Positions 50,178 to 61,900 of a stretch of 64,000 nt of DNA are shown piece by piece (the first letter of the stretch is position 1; the number at the start of each line of letters is the position of its first letter). The notes beneath the pieces were generated by a model. The model searched no databases and was not told where the DNA came from. It worked only from the letters and a program-made list of their open reading frames with translations. A program made the translations under genes and the position numbers. The DNA comes from Pseudoalteromonas luteoviolacea NCIMB 1944 (lineage in GTDB: Bacteria; Pseudomonadota; Gammaproteobacteria; Enterobacterales; Alteromonadaceae): contig NZ_AUXS01000097.1 in NCBI RefSeq assembly GCF_001625565.1, forward strand, positions 186,001-250,000, read 5' to 3'.

Positions 50178-50593
50178 TTTCACCGGATAATTTACCGCAT
50201 AAGCCGCCATTTAAATTTGTTGACCGCATTGTTGAGGTGCAGCCCAATGAGTCGATCATCGCACAAAAATTTATTGGATATAACGAACCGTGCCTTGAGG
50301 GCCACTTCCCAGATGAGCCTATTTTTCCTGGCGTGTTAATTGTGGAAGCCATGGCGCAGGCCAGTGGGTTGTGCATTACAGGGAAGTCAAAAGGCGTGAT
50401 TGCGGGCATTGACAAGGTCAAGTTTCTTACTCCCGTTTTACCCGGTCAGATTTTGGAACTGCGTGCATCAGTTGATACTGCGCTCGGAGAGCTGGTGAAA
50501 TTTAAAGTTGCAGCTTGGGTGAACGATGAAGAAGTTGCCAGTGCTCGGATTGCCATTCGGTATTTAGAACATGTGGGAGCGAAGAATGTTTAA
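50174..50593 (+). CDS. FabZ-type beta-hydroxyacyl-ACP dehydratase
   Basis: A 139-residue hotdog dehydratase. The catalytic His44 and Glu58 lie in EGHFPDEPIFPGVLIVEAMAQASG, and the N-terminal HKPPFKFVDRI motif matches FabZ. It should form the conjugated double bonds during polyene assembly. It has 4-bp and 8-bp overlaps with neighbouring genes, so expression is tightly coupled. Confidence 0.92.
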   Translation: MISPDNLPHKPPFKFVDRIVEVQPNESIIAQKFIGYNEPCLEGHFPDEPIFPGVLIVEAMAQASGLCITGKSKGVIAGIDKVKFLTPVLPGQILELRASVDTALGELVKFKVAAWVNDEEVASARIAIRYLEHVGAKNV

Positions 50594-51305
50594 CGACAAG
50601 GTTGTTATTGTTTCAGGGTGCTCAAAGGGAATTGGCTTGGAGATTTGCATTCAATACCTTGCCGAGGGCGCTAGCGTATATGGTATCGCGCGTTCTAGTG
50701 TTCCAGACGTATTGGCGTCTCACCCTAAGTTTACTTGGTTGCAAGGTTCGATATCAGAGACTGGCTTTGTGCTAGATAGTGTTAAATCGATTCAATCACA
50801 GGAGCAGCGGATTGATATTTTGGTTAATAACGCAGGGATTAATCACGATAATTTAATACAGCTAATGGCGCTAGAAGAGTGGCAAAAAGTACTGACGACG
50901 AATTTAAAAGGCACTTTTAACTTATGTCATCAAGTACTGCCGATTTTTAAAGCGCAGCAATTTGGCCGCATTATTAATATGGTGTCAAAAAGTGGTGTGG
51001 TTGGACGCGAAGGCCAAATCAACTATGCAACGTCTAAAGGCGCCATTATTGGCATGACAAGAACCATTGCGCGTGAGTATGGCAAAGACAATATTTTGTG
51101 TAACGCCGTTGCACCAGGTTTGATTGAAACCCAAATGGTGGATAGCGCAGAGCAGTCCATTGTTGCTCCCATTATTAACTGTACCAGTGTAAGACGAATG
51201 GGGCAGTGCAGTGAAGTTGCACGTACCGTATTGCACCTCACATCAGACGAGCCTAATTATCAAAACGGAGAAGTTATCCATCTGGACGGAGGATTTTTAA
51301 TATGA
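50586..51305 (+). CDS. FabG-like beta-ketoacyl-ACP reductase
   Basis: A 239-residue SDR. The cofactor loop is VSGCSKGIGLE; NNAGINHDN, catalytic Ser in NMVSKSG, and Tyr and Lys in NYATSKGAIIG are intact. C-terminal YQNGEVIHLDGGF matches FabG. It probably reduces beta-keto-ACP intermediates of the polyene. ATG 50586 overlaps the dehydratase gene by 8 bp. Confidence 0.9.
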   Translation: MFNDKVVIVSGCSKGIGLEICIQYLAEGASVYGIARSSVPDVLASHPKFTWLQGSISETGFVLDSVKSIQSQEQRIDILVNNAGINHDNLIQLMALEEWQKVLTTNLKGTFNLCHQVLPIFKAQQFGRIINMVSKSGVVGREGQINYATSKGAIIGMTRTIAREYGKDNILCNAVAPGLIETQMVDSAEQSIVAPIINCTSVRRMGQCSEVARTVLHLTSDEPNYQNGEVIHLDGGFLI

Positions 51306-52018
51306 GTGCAGCGCAATCTTTACTCTTAGTACAAGCGCAAAGCGAGTTTGATCAGGCTGTGGTTGATCACTACCTTAGTGCAAACGTCAATGTGATTTTG
51401 ATAGCACCCTCGGAGCAATTTGAATCGCAAAATTCAGCACTACCAAGCCTGTCACTGGCGGAAATTCAAGGGCAAGTCGAACCTGATATTCAGCTGCTAT
51501 TGACGGAAAAAGGGATGCTCGAAGATGGGCAATCACTGGTCGTTATTCAAGGTGTTCAGTGCGCAAATGAGCAAGCGCTGTTTACGGATGAGCGTTGTTT
51601 GGTGCAAATAACAACGTACTTAGATAGTACGTTTGTTATCTATCAAAACTTGGCGGGTTGTGTCAAAGAAGCGGGCGCGAACATTGTCTTTCCGTTGTAT
51701 TCGGACAGTTTAAGTTATCTTGGCCAAGAAGTGAATTCGGTGGTCAACCATGCACTGAATGCATTTATGAAAACTTTAGCCAGAGAACTTACCAGTGACA
51801 AGGTGTTCATCAACAGTGCTGTGATCCCCTATTTGGCAAAAGATGAAGCAGAGCGAAAAAAAATGCGCCGCGCACTAAAGCGTTCTGTATTCGGTATGCG
51901 CCCAACTGTGTTTTTACGCCAGGAGTTTATCGAGTTCATCGCACACTTTTCACACTATAACAAAATGATGACAGGGCAGTGTATGACCATGCGCCCGAGC
52001 ACAGAAATATCCGTTTAA
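51302..52018 (+). CDS. SDR-fold protein lacking catalytic residues
   Basis: A 238-residue protein that follows the SDR length and fold but is degenerate. The glycine-rich cofactor loop is missing (VQAQSEFDQAVVDHYLSANV), and the Tyr-x3-Lys helix reads NSVVNHALNAFMKTLAREL, with Asn where both Tyr and Lys should be. The strand after it, KVFINSAVIPYL, matches the vN.v.PG strand. It is flanked by two intact ketoreductases, and its 4-bp overlap shows it is kept in the operon. A structural partner of a KR heterocomplex is likely. Confidence 0.78.
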   Translation: MSAAQSLLLVQAQSEFDQAVVDHYLSANVNVILIAPSEQFESQNSALPSLSLAEIQGQVEPDIQLLLTEKGMLEDGQSLVVIQGVQCANEQALFTDERCLVQITTYLDSTFVIYQNLAGCVKEAGANIVFPLYSDSLSYLGQEVNSVVNHALNAFMKTLARELTSDKVFINSAVIPYLAKDEAERKKMRRALKRSVFGMRPTVFLRQEFIEFIAHFSHYNKMMTGQCMTMRPSTEISV

Positions 52019-52105
52019 CAATTCAACATTGAGTATACGCATATGAGCCAAAAGTGCCTCGGTGCTTTTGGCGTGACGTGGCCTTTAAAGAGAAGAAGCA
52101 TAGTA

Positions 52106-52864
52106 ATGGAAACAATGAATATTGATGGGGCTCCATTAAGAATTTTGGTGCTTGGTGCAACCTCAGATCTCGGGCAGAGAACCTGCCATGATTTAGCAAA
52201 TAAAGGTTACGAACTGCTACTAATTGGGCGAAATGAACAGACCTTGGGCGAGTTGGCGGTGTCTTTATCTGGGCAGCATAAAATCGCCGTCGCTGATTTG
52301 AGTACACCAGATGAGTTGACGCCAATCATTATCGACAATGCAAAGCAATATGGTGCATTTAAAGGGGCTGTATTTTGTGCTGGTGTGCACGCAATGACCA
52401 CATTGCGTCAATCTAGTTATGCAGACTTTGAGAAGATTTATCGTATTAATTGCGGTGGTGCACTGGCCATGATTAAAGCTTTTACACGCAAAAGCGTTAG
52501 AAATACAGAGGGAACAACGTCAATTGTACTACTGTCATCCGTCAGCCAGTCTGCAGGTGAAGCAGGTATTTCTGGCTATGCGGCCAGTAAAGGTGCGCTG
52601 GGTAGTCTAAGTCGATGTGCAGCATTGGAGTTGGCCAAGGATCGTGTGTTGGTGAACTGTATTGCAGCAGGCATGATCCAAACCAAGCTCAATGATGGCT
52701 ATCAAGGCATGGCGAAGCCGGGTCACTTTGACAAGTTGGCTAGCATGCACCCCTTAGGATTTGGCTCACCGGAGCATGTATCAAAAGAAATCATTAATTT
52801 ATTGGAAAGTGAATGGACCACAGGTAGCACTGTGTATGTTGATGGAGGTTATACATGTGCCTAA
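52106..52864 (+). CDS. Second ketoreductase (SDR family)
   Basis: A 252-residue SDR with intact motifs: LGATSDLGQRTCHDL, FCAGVHAMTT, Ser in LLSSVSQSAGEA, Tyr and Lys in YAASKGALGSLSR, and the terminal TTGSTVYVDGGYTC. It resembles FabG-like KRs of aryl-polyene loci. ATG 52106 is preceded by AGAGAAGAAG; the upstream in-frame ATG at 52043 has no ribosome-binding site and would add 21 residues. Confidence 0.85.
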   Translation: METMNIDGAPLRILVLGATSDLGQRTCHDLANKGYELLLIGRNEQTLGELAVSLSGQHKIAVADLSTPDELTPIIIDNAKQYGAFKGAVFCAGVHAMTTLRQSSYADFEKIYRINCGGALAMIKAFTRKSVRNTEGTTSIVLLSSVSQSAGEAGISGYAASKGALGSLSRCAALELAKDRVLVNCIAAGMIQTKLNDGYQGMAKPGHFDKLASMHPLGFGSPEHVSKEIINLLESEWTTGSTVYVDGGYTCA

Positions 52865-52954
52865 ATACTCAAAGCGTTCAACCACATCATGGCGCTTTCT
52901 GCGTTGACCACCCTTTTATGGCATCACGAAAATAATAATGGAAGTATAAACCCA

Positions 52955-55900
52955 ATGCGTAACGATAACTCTCAATCACTTTCTCAGCGTCAATTGCAAG
53001 TTTGGCAAGGTCAAGAAATTGCACCAACTAGCCCTGTTTTTAATGTCTCTAGCGCACTCAAAATTACCATGGGCGATTGTTTTAATCGGTTGCAAGACGT
53101 GCTAATTCAATTGCAACATCGCCATCCAGTGCTCCACAGTAAAATTGAACTCTCAGCGGATACACCTGAGCTTATTTTCAAAGATGGCCAAGTGCAATGG
53201 TTGGCCATGGAGGGCACTGATATTAGCGCATCTGAGCTGTGCGATCAGTACAATGTGCAGTTTATAGATACCAGTGAGTGTAATTTTGAATTTTATTATC
53301 AGGTGCTGACAGATTCAGAGGTGATTGTGTTGATCAAAGGTCACCATATTGTGTGTGATCAGTGGTCTTTGCAGATTTTGGTGAATGATTTGCTGAGGCT
53401 GTTATCGAGTGAGGATGACTGCTCAACACTTAAACCTGATATTGAATATTACGCTGCCAAAGAGCAAGACTTTGCTGACGTGCAAGTGAGTCCTGTGGAC
53501 TTCATCATGAAAAAGCCACACAACACTGATACCAATGATGATGTTGCCGTCCTGTTAGATAATACAACAGCGTGCATTGAACCAATAAAGCAGGTTGCTG
53601 CTGAGCACGGTATCAGTCCTTATTGTGTAATTCTTGCGAGTACCGTTTTAACACTAAGCCGTTTGACCAACGATGAAGACGTCACCATTGGCGTACCAAT
53701 TGCGAGAAGAACGCGTAAAAATCGTTACCTATTGGGCCACTATGTTGATTTAGAAGCGCTGTCGGTCTCTGCGGTTCATCAAAAGTCGCTCATTGAGCTA
53801 TTGCAGACCATCAGTGAGCAGCTCACTGCGCTGCTATTGAACAAAGCCCCATCAGGCTTGAGCAGCAAAAATATCAATGTAGTCTGTAACTACCTTGCGC
53901 AGCTAAAAACATCTCATATTATTCCAGGTTTGATGCAGGTGCTTGCTGGACTGCCTGAACAGCAGCTCAGATTAGGTGAAGATAATGCGGTCACCGTGGA
54001 AGGGGTGTTGCTAACACCTGCTGTGGCGCAGTTTGAATTAGATTTCACATTATTTGAAACAGGCTCAAAATTGCTACGAAAAATTGTCGCAGCAGACGCA
54101 CAATTTAACACTGAGACTTTGCAAGAAATTGGTGAAATACAAAAACGCTTTATTACACATTTAGCGCAAGATAATGCCCATCAAATATGTGGCCGCATCA
54201 GCATACTCACTGAGGCGCAAGAACATCGCATTGAACACCAGTGGAATGATTTTCCTGCAAAGTACCCAGAGCATAATTTAGTTGATGGCTTTGACTTACA
54301 AGTTGCGCAGTACCCTGAGCGCGTCTGCGTGATCACGGCAAGCCGTCAAATTGATTATCATACCTTGAGCGAATATCGCTATGGTATTGCCTACCAATTG
54401 GCCACAAAAGCAGCTAAGCGCGGTGAATTGGTCGCTGTTATGTGTGAAAAGAGTGAATATCAAGTGGCTGCACTGCTTGCCGTTAATACCGCTGGTTGTG
54501 CGTATTTACCCATCAATGTGGCTTGGCCAAATTCACGTATTCATCAGGTTTTATTGGCGGGGGGCGTGAAGCAGGTATTAATTTCGAAAGTGTTGTTCGA
54601 TCGCATTCAAAATGAGCCGTGGTTGAGCGAATTCCAATTCACTTTGGTTGAAGAGGCCGCGATAAAAAGCGAGCTTGCTGATACCCAGTGGCGAGAAAGT
54701 CTCGTGCTACCTTTGCCACACGAGATTGCCTATGTGATCTTTACTTCGGGTAGTACTGGCCAGCCAAAAGGGGTGGTGATCACTCATGAAAGTGCCATGA
54801 ACACCATCTTCGCCATTAATGCACGTTTTGAGGTTATGCCAGAAGATCGTATTTTTGGTATTTCGGATTTAAGCTTTGATTTATCTGTATACGATGTGTT
54901 TGGCGCGTTGGCCGTGGGGGCAGCTATTGTGCTGCCTGAGCAAGACAAAGTGCAGGACACAGATCATTGGTTAGACATGGTCGAAGCGCACCAAGTGACA
55001 ATTTGGAATACGGTTCCTCAGCTTGCGCAATTGCTTGCGAATGAGCAAGCACTACAAGTGCGCAACGTTGATAGTTTGCGTGTTTACATGATGAGTGGTG
55101 ACTGGATCCCACTTCGCCTACCTACGCAGCTCAATGCTATGACGCCTCATGCGACAGTGATGAGTTTGGGTGGCGCTACCGAGGGCAGTATCTGGTCAAT
55201 TTGGCATGAAATAAACACAGTTGAGCCGGATTGGCAGAGTATTCCATATGGTTTGGCAATGCCGAATCAAGCCATGTGGGTGCTGGATCAATATGGCAAT
55301 CATTGTCCAGCGGGTATTTTAGGTGAAATTCACATTGGTGGCATTGGGGTAGCTCAAGGGTATTTTAATGACCCAGAGCGCACCAACCTTGCCTATTTTG
55401 AACACCCTACACTTGGCCGACTATACCGTACTGGCGACAACGGCTGTTGGAATGAAAAGGGTTACATTGAATTTAAAGGCCGTAAAGATTTTCAGGTCAA
55501 AGTACGTGGCTATCGTATTGAAATGGGTGAAATTGAACACTGCTTATTAAAGCGCCCAGAAATAAAACACGTTGCGGTGATTGATAAAGAGCACAATCAG
55601 CAAAAAGCCTTGGTGGCTTATCTAGTTGGCGAGCTCGATGCATCGATTGATTTAGATGATGTGAGAGAGTTTGTGGCAAAGCAGTTGCCAGAGTATATGG
55701 TGCCAGCTGCTTTTGTGGTTATTGATGCATTACCTTTGACCCTCAATGGCAAGTTAGACAGAAAAGCATTACCAGAGCCTGAGTTTAGTGCCAGCACTGA
55801 ATACCAAGCGCCGCGCAATGAACTAGAGACTGAACTATGTGACGTTTGGCAAGGCGTACTGGGCCTTGAAAAGGTAGGGATAAACGATAACTTTTTCCAA

Positions 55901-58900
55901 ATTGGTGGCGACTCAATCGTCAGTATCAGTCTGGTCTCAGCGCTAAGACGCGCTGGCTACTCCCTTAAAGTAAAAGATATTTTTGTCGCGCCAAGTGTGG
56001 CGGAGCTGGCTGAATTTATTATCGACAATGATGATGTTGCAAAAGTAGCTGTGTTATCAGAGCAAGGGGTTTTACAGGGGGATTTTGACCTGCACCCAAC
56101 ACAAAGTTGGTTCTTTTCACAAAATTTTGCCAATGTGCATCACTTCAACCAAGCATTTAGTGCCTATTGTCCGAATGATTTATCTAATGATGACCTAAAT
56201 GAAGCGCTCACCACCCTGAGCTACCAGCATGATATGTTGCGCAGCCGATGTGTTGTTGAGCGCAAAAATCGCTATTGCGAAGAAGTGCTGTTTGAATTAA
56301 CTGAGCTGAATATCTCTCTGTTGGATGAGGTACAAGTCAGTGACACCTTGAGCGCTGTACAAGCCAGCTTGGATATTTTTGCAGGCCCTACATGGCGTGT
56401 GGTGAGACTAAAAGGGCATAGCGATGGCCGCGATAGACTGTGCTTTATTTTCCACCACATGATCATAGATACCGTGTCTTGGGGCATTTTACTTAACGAC
56501 CTTGAGCAAATTCTTGCTGGACAAAGCCTGTTGGCAAAGCAAACCAGTTACCGTCAGTGGGTGGATGGACTGTCGCAATACGCAGTGCGTAACCAAGCAC
56601 AAACGGCTTATTGGGCTGAGGTGATGGCTGGGCAGCCAAGTCCACGGCCTTTGCATGCAATGCAGCAATTGTCACTGTCTTTATCGGTCGAGCAAACAGA
56701 AATTTTGTTGCAGCAAGCTGCTCAAGGATATAACACGCACACGCAAGAATTATTACTCAGTGCCCTTGCCATTGCCATGGAAACCGTATTTGGAACTAAG
56801 TCTCATCATATTATGCTGGAAGGTCATGGTCGAGAAGCCATTGATGATGCGTTAGAGATAAACCAAACACTAGGTTGGTTCACTAGCCTGTATCCCGTTA
56901 AGCTGGTATGTGCGCAGTCTGTAGAGCAAACCATTGCTGCAAACAAAGACATGCTGCGCGCCATCCCTGACAAAGGGATTGGTTTCGGTGCGCTTTTCCA
57001 ATTCGACCCTGCAAAGTTACCAGCGCCACTCCCTAAAGTATGCTTTAACTATCTTGGTCAGTATAAAACGGCTGAACCTGCCGATTGGCAAATTACAGGG
57101 GAGCCTGTAGGTGCACTGGTTGGCGCTGACAATGACAGTGATTTAATGCTCAATGTATTAGGGTTAATTAAACAGGACGCGTTGAGCATTGAGGTTGAAT
57201 CAAGGCTTGCGCCAGCGCAAGGCGCGCTATTTGTGCGCGCTTTTGAACGTGCACTTGAGCAGGTCATTGCTCAAGGTGTGACGGCGATGCAAGCTGGTGG
57301 GGTGAGTACACCAAGTGACTTCCCGCAGGCGCAGATTAGTTTTGAGCTGCTGCAAAACCTACAGTCACATACTCCTTTAGAAGCTTTATATCCTGCCAAT
57401 AGTTTGCAACAAGGTTTTATTTATCATGCCTTAAATCAGCCTGATGATGATGCATACCGAGTACAGTTGCTAGTGGACTATCATACTCAGCTAGACCTTG
57501 AACTGTATCGTGCGGCTTGGCAACTAGCGACGGATAAACACCCAGCATTGCGCATGGCATTTAATTGGCAAGCGCAGATGCTGCAAGTGATCAGCCAAAA
57601 GCTTGTTCTCAGTGATACTCACTTCAATGTCGTGGACTTAAGTGCTTTTTCTGAAAGCGAAAGAGTTCAGCAAATGAATGAGCTGCTAAAACAAGATAGG
57701 CTCAAAGCATTTGATTTGGCAGATCCTGGGCTCTTTAGAGTGGTGGTGTTCAAGCACAGCGACACGCATTTTAGTGTGCTTAAAACTGAACATCACAGCA
57801 TTGGCGATGGTTGGAGTGTGGGTAACTTACTGGAGACCGTCAATAATTTTTACAACCAGCTTAAAGCAGGTGAGCAACCGACTATCCAACACGACCATGC
57901 CTATCAAGCTGCACAGGAATACCTGTATGAAAACAAAGACCAAACGGATGCATTTTGGCAGCAAAAGATGTCTGAGTTTGAGCATGCCAACGACGTCAAT
58001 TACCTACTGAGCCAATCATTTGATTTGGCGAATGAACGGGTTGTCTCCGAGCCTGAGCGTAGTGCGTTTGTGATCACAGGTAGTGAGTTTACTGCTTTGA
58101 ATGAGGTTTGCAGGCAATCAGGTGTGACACTTAATGCCGCGATGCAGTTTGCTTGGCACAAGTTGTTGCAAAGCTATTGCCAAGATCTGCAAACGATTGT
58201 GGGGACTACGGTTTCTGGGCGAGACATACCCGTTGCAGATATTCATGCAAGTGTGGGCTTGTTCATCAATACTTTACCTTTGGCAGTTAATTGGCAAGCG
58301 GATGCAACCATTGCAGAGGTGATGTCACAAATTCAGCTAGAAATTGCGGACGTAAATACCCACAGTGGCGCAGAGTTATCTCGCGTGCAAAGCCAAGGGG
58401 ATGCGTTATTCCATACTTTATTTGTGTTTGAGAACTATCCAATCCCAAAAGTGCAAGAAAGCGACCGTGAGCGTGTAGAGCAAGCAATGCAGTATCGTGA
58501 GACGCGCGAGAAAAGTGATTACCCGATCACCGTTATCGTAACTGCCACGCCTGAGCAGGTTGAGTTTTCTTTGAATTATTGTGCGCAGCAAATTAATACG
58601 TGTCAGGCAGAGCGATTAATCGCGCAGCTGCAAATTATCATTAACGCCATCGTTGATGAGACTGAGCAGCCGCATAGTCAAATTAGTTTGCTGTCAAAGC
58701 AGCAAAGCCATGAGCTGTTGATGCAAATCCAGCCACAAATTGCGCCACTACCTGAGCGTGGCAGTTTGAGTGAGATTTTTGCCGAGCAAGTTCAAAAGTA
58801 CCCCAATAATACGGCGCTAAAGTTCCAAGACAAAGCGCTTAGCTATCAAGCGTTAGATGCGCAGTCGACGGCATTGGCCAAGGCGATTTTAACGCGAGAT

Positions 58901-61900
58901 CCGAGCATTGCATCTGCCACAAACCAAGCGCCGGTTTACATCGGGCTTTATTTTGCACCCAGTCTCGAATTGTTGGTGAGCATGGTGGCAATATTAAAGC
59001 TAGGGGCAACGTATGTACCGTTAACGCCAGAGTACCCGAAATCGCGTAGCCAGTTTATTTTGAGCGATACGCAAACGCCAATATTACTTTGCCAAGCAGG
59101 TCTGGAGGTTGAACTCACTGAAGTACTAGATGGGTTAGAGTCTCCTGTTCAGGTGCTAAGTTATGATGAGCTCAATCAGGAAGAAGCGGATATCGACTTA
59201 TCGGATATAAATACTTCGGCTGATGATTTGGCATATGTCATTTATACTTCAGGCACCACAGGCCAGCCTAAAGGGGTGATGCAGCCGCATCACAACGTGG
59301 TAAGGTTATTTGACTCTTGTGAACAGGAGTATCAATTCACAGCACAAGATGTGTGGGTGATGTACCACGCTTGTACCTTTGATTTTAGTGTGTGGGAAAT
59401 ATGGGGCGCGCTGCTGCATGGCGGTTGTTTGGTGATCCCTGACAAAGCCTGCACCCGTGATCCGCGTGAGTTTATTGCCTTGTGTCAAAACCAAGGCGTC
59501 ACGGTATTAAACCAAACACCGAGTGCTTTCTATTCATTTACCGATACCGCGGTATCGCAAAATGCGGATCTACCTGCGCTGCGTTATGTTATTTTTGGTG
59601 GAGACAAGCTTAATATGGCGCGCCTTGCGCCTTGGTGGCAGGCTTATGGTGATACGCACACTAAGTTAATCAATATGTACGGCATCACAGAAACCACAGT
59701 GCATGTGACATATCAGGAACTCTCACCAGATAACAATCAACATCAATCACTCATTGGCCGTCCGCTCAGTGATATGTCAGCGTATGTGCTTGATGCCAAC
59801 CAAAACCTCGTGCCAGTTGGAGTTGTAGGTGAATTGTATGTAGGAGGGGCGGGGCTTGCGCGCGGTTATTTAAACCGCGAAGAGCTGACCCGTGAGCGCT
59901 TTATTGAAAATCCATTTGCTGCGCAATTGCCTGCTTTTCAAGAATCTCGCTTGTACCGCAGTGGTGACTTGGTGCGCAGACTTGCGGATGGTCAGCTAGA
60001 GTACATTGGCCGAAATGATGAGCAGGTTAAGATCCGTGGCTTTAGGATAGAGCTGGGGGAAATTGAAAACATTCTCATTGCACATCAAGATGTGAAGCAA
60101 GCAGTTGTGATCCCGCGATTGCTGCAAGGCACACAGCAACTGATTGCGTATGTGGTATCACAAGGCGAAACCGCACTTAACCACGACGTGCTACGCACGT
60201 ATTTAGCTGAGCAATTGCCAGAGTACATGGTGCCCAGCGCCATTATGGCCATTGAGCAAATACCGCTGACTGTTAACAACAAAGTCGATCGCAAAGCCTT
60301 ACCAGATCCTGTATTTGATGCACAAAGCGATTATGTGGCACCGACCACTGAACTTGAGAGCCAGCTATGTGATATTTGGCAGGCGTTACTTGGCCTTGAA
60401 AAAGTGGGGATTGATGAGCACTTCTTCCGTATTGGTGGCGACTCAATCATTAGTATTCAATTAATGTCACAACTGCGTTTGTTGGGCTATACGCTCAAAG
60501 TGAAAGATATTTATGAATCACCCACCATAGCGCAATTGGCGAAAAAGCTTGAGCAATTGCCGCAGGCTGAGACATTGCAAACAGAACAAGGGATACTAAC
60601 AGGTGAGTTTGATTTACTGCCTGTACAGTCTTGGTTCTTTGACTTAGGCCTGTCGCAACCTGCGCATTGGAACCAGTCATTTATGCTCACCGTACCAGAG
60701 GAGCTGACAACCGCCGACATCGGGCGGGCATGTCATGCTTTGATTGAGCACCACGACATGATGCGCGTCCGTTTTGCGCCGCAAGGTGATACTGATCGTC
60801 AATCTTATTTATCTCTTAACGAGTTAGATTTGGCTGCTTGGTGTGGTGTCGCTCAGTTAGATGTGACAGGGCTCTCTGATACGCAAATTGGCGAGCAGTT
60901 GAACCAGTGGCAGCAAAGTTTTGACCTCAAAGGTGGGCCGCTATTTAAGCTGGTGCACCTGCAAGGTTACGGCGATGGTGTTGCGCGGGTTTGTTTTATT
61001 TTTCACCATTTAATCATTGATGGCGTCTCGTGGCGGGTATTGTCACAAGACTTGCAAACCTTGCTTACCGGTAAAACATTGGCTGCAAAAACCAGCAGTT
61101 ATCGCCAGTGGGTGAATGCTATGCAAACCTACCCAACTGATCACAGCAGTGAGCTGAATTACTGGCAAAATGTGGTTGAACATAGCAATGCACTCAACGT
61201 TACTGAATCTGTCAGTGAGCATTCATTATCTTTGTCGGCCGCGCATACAAATATGCTATTGAGGCAATCAAATGAAGGCTATAACACTGAAATCAACGAT
61301 CTATTGTTAGCTGCGTTGAGTTTAACTTTACCGCAAGTGTTGTCAGGTACAGAGCATGTGATCACTCTAGAAGGCCATGGCCGAGAAGATATTGATGAGC
61401 GCTTAGATGTATCACAAACTTTAGGGTGGTTTACCAGCTTATATCCTGTGAAGTTAATGGCTTATGAAGACCTTTCTACGACTGTTGTGCAAACCAAGGA
61501 AATGCTACGCGGCGTGCCAAACAAAGGGGTAGGCTATGGTGCTTTTTTCCAAGCAGGTCAAATTACGCAAAAGCTGCCTCTTATCAGTTTCAACTACTTA
61601 GGGCAATTTAATCGTAGTGCAAAAGGGGTTGAGAGTTGGCAGATTGTGCAAGAGTCCTGTGGGCAACTGATTGGCGAGCAAAATGAAATGGCTTTGATGC
61701 TCAATATCAACGGCATGATCGACTCAGACCAATTGGTGTTTTCAATTCAGTCGCGACTAGGCCAGCAGGCCAGTGCTGATTTTGAACGCTATTTCATGAC
61801 TAATTTACAACATGTGATCGAACATACCGCACATATCGCCGAACAGGGGGCTGTTGCGACGCCAAGTGACTTTATCGCCAATGACTTATCAGTAGAACAT

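Noticed and set aside
52052-52076. Near-palindrome around AAAAGTGCC and GGTGCTTTT before the second ketoreductase
   Set aside because: The arms are only two bases apart and need G-T pairs, so a stable hairpin is unlikely.
52889-52954. Upstream ATG for the first NRPS
   Set aside because: It has no Shine-Dalgarno, and the 22 extra residues precede the C1 core; ATG 52955 has GGAAG.
53341-53367. First C domain as a heterocyclisation (Cy) domain because of the Cys-like A code
   Set aside because: The motif is HHIVCDQWS, the standard HHxxxD form, not DxxxxD.
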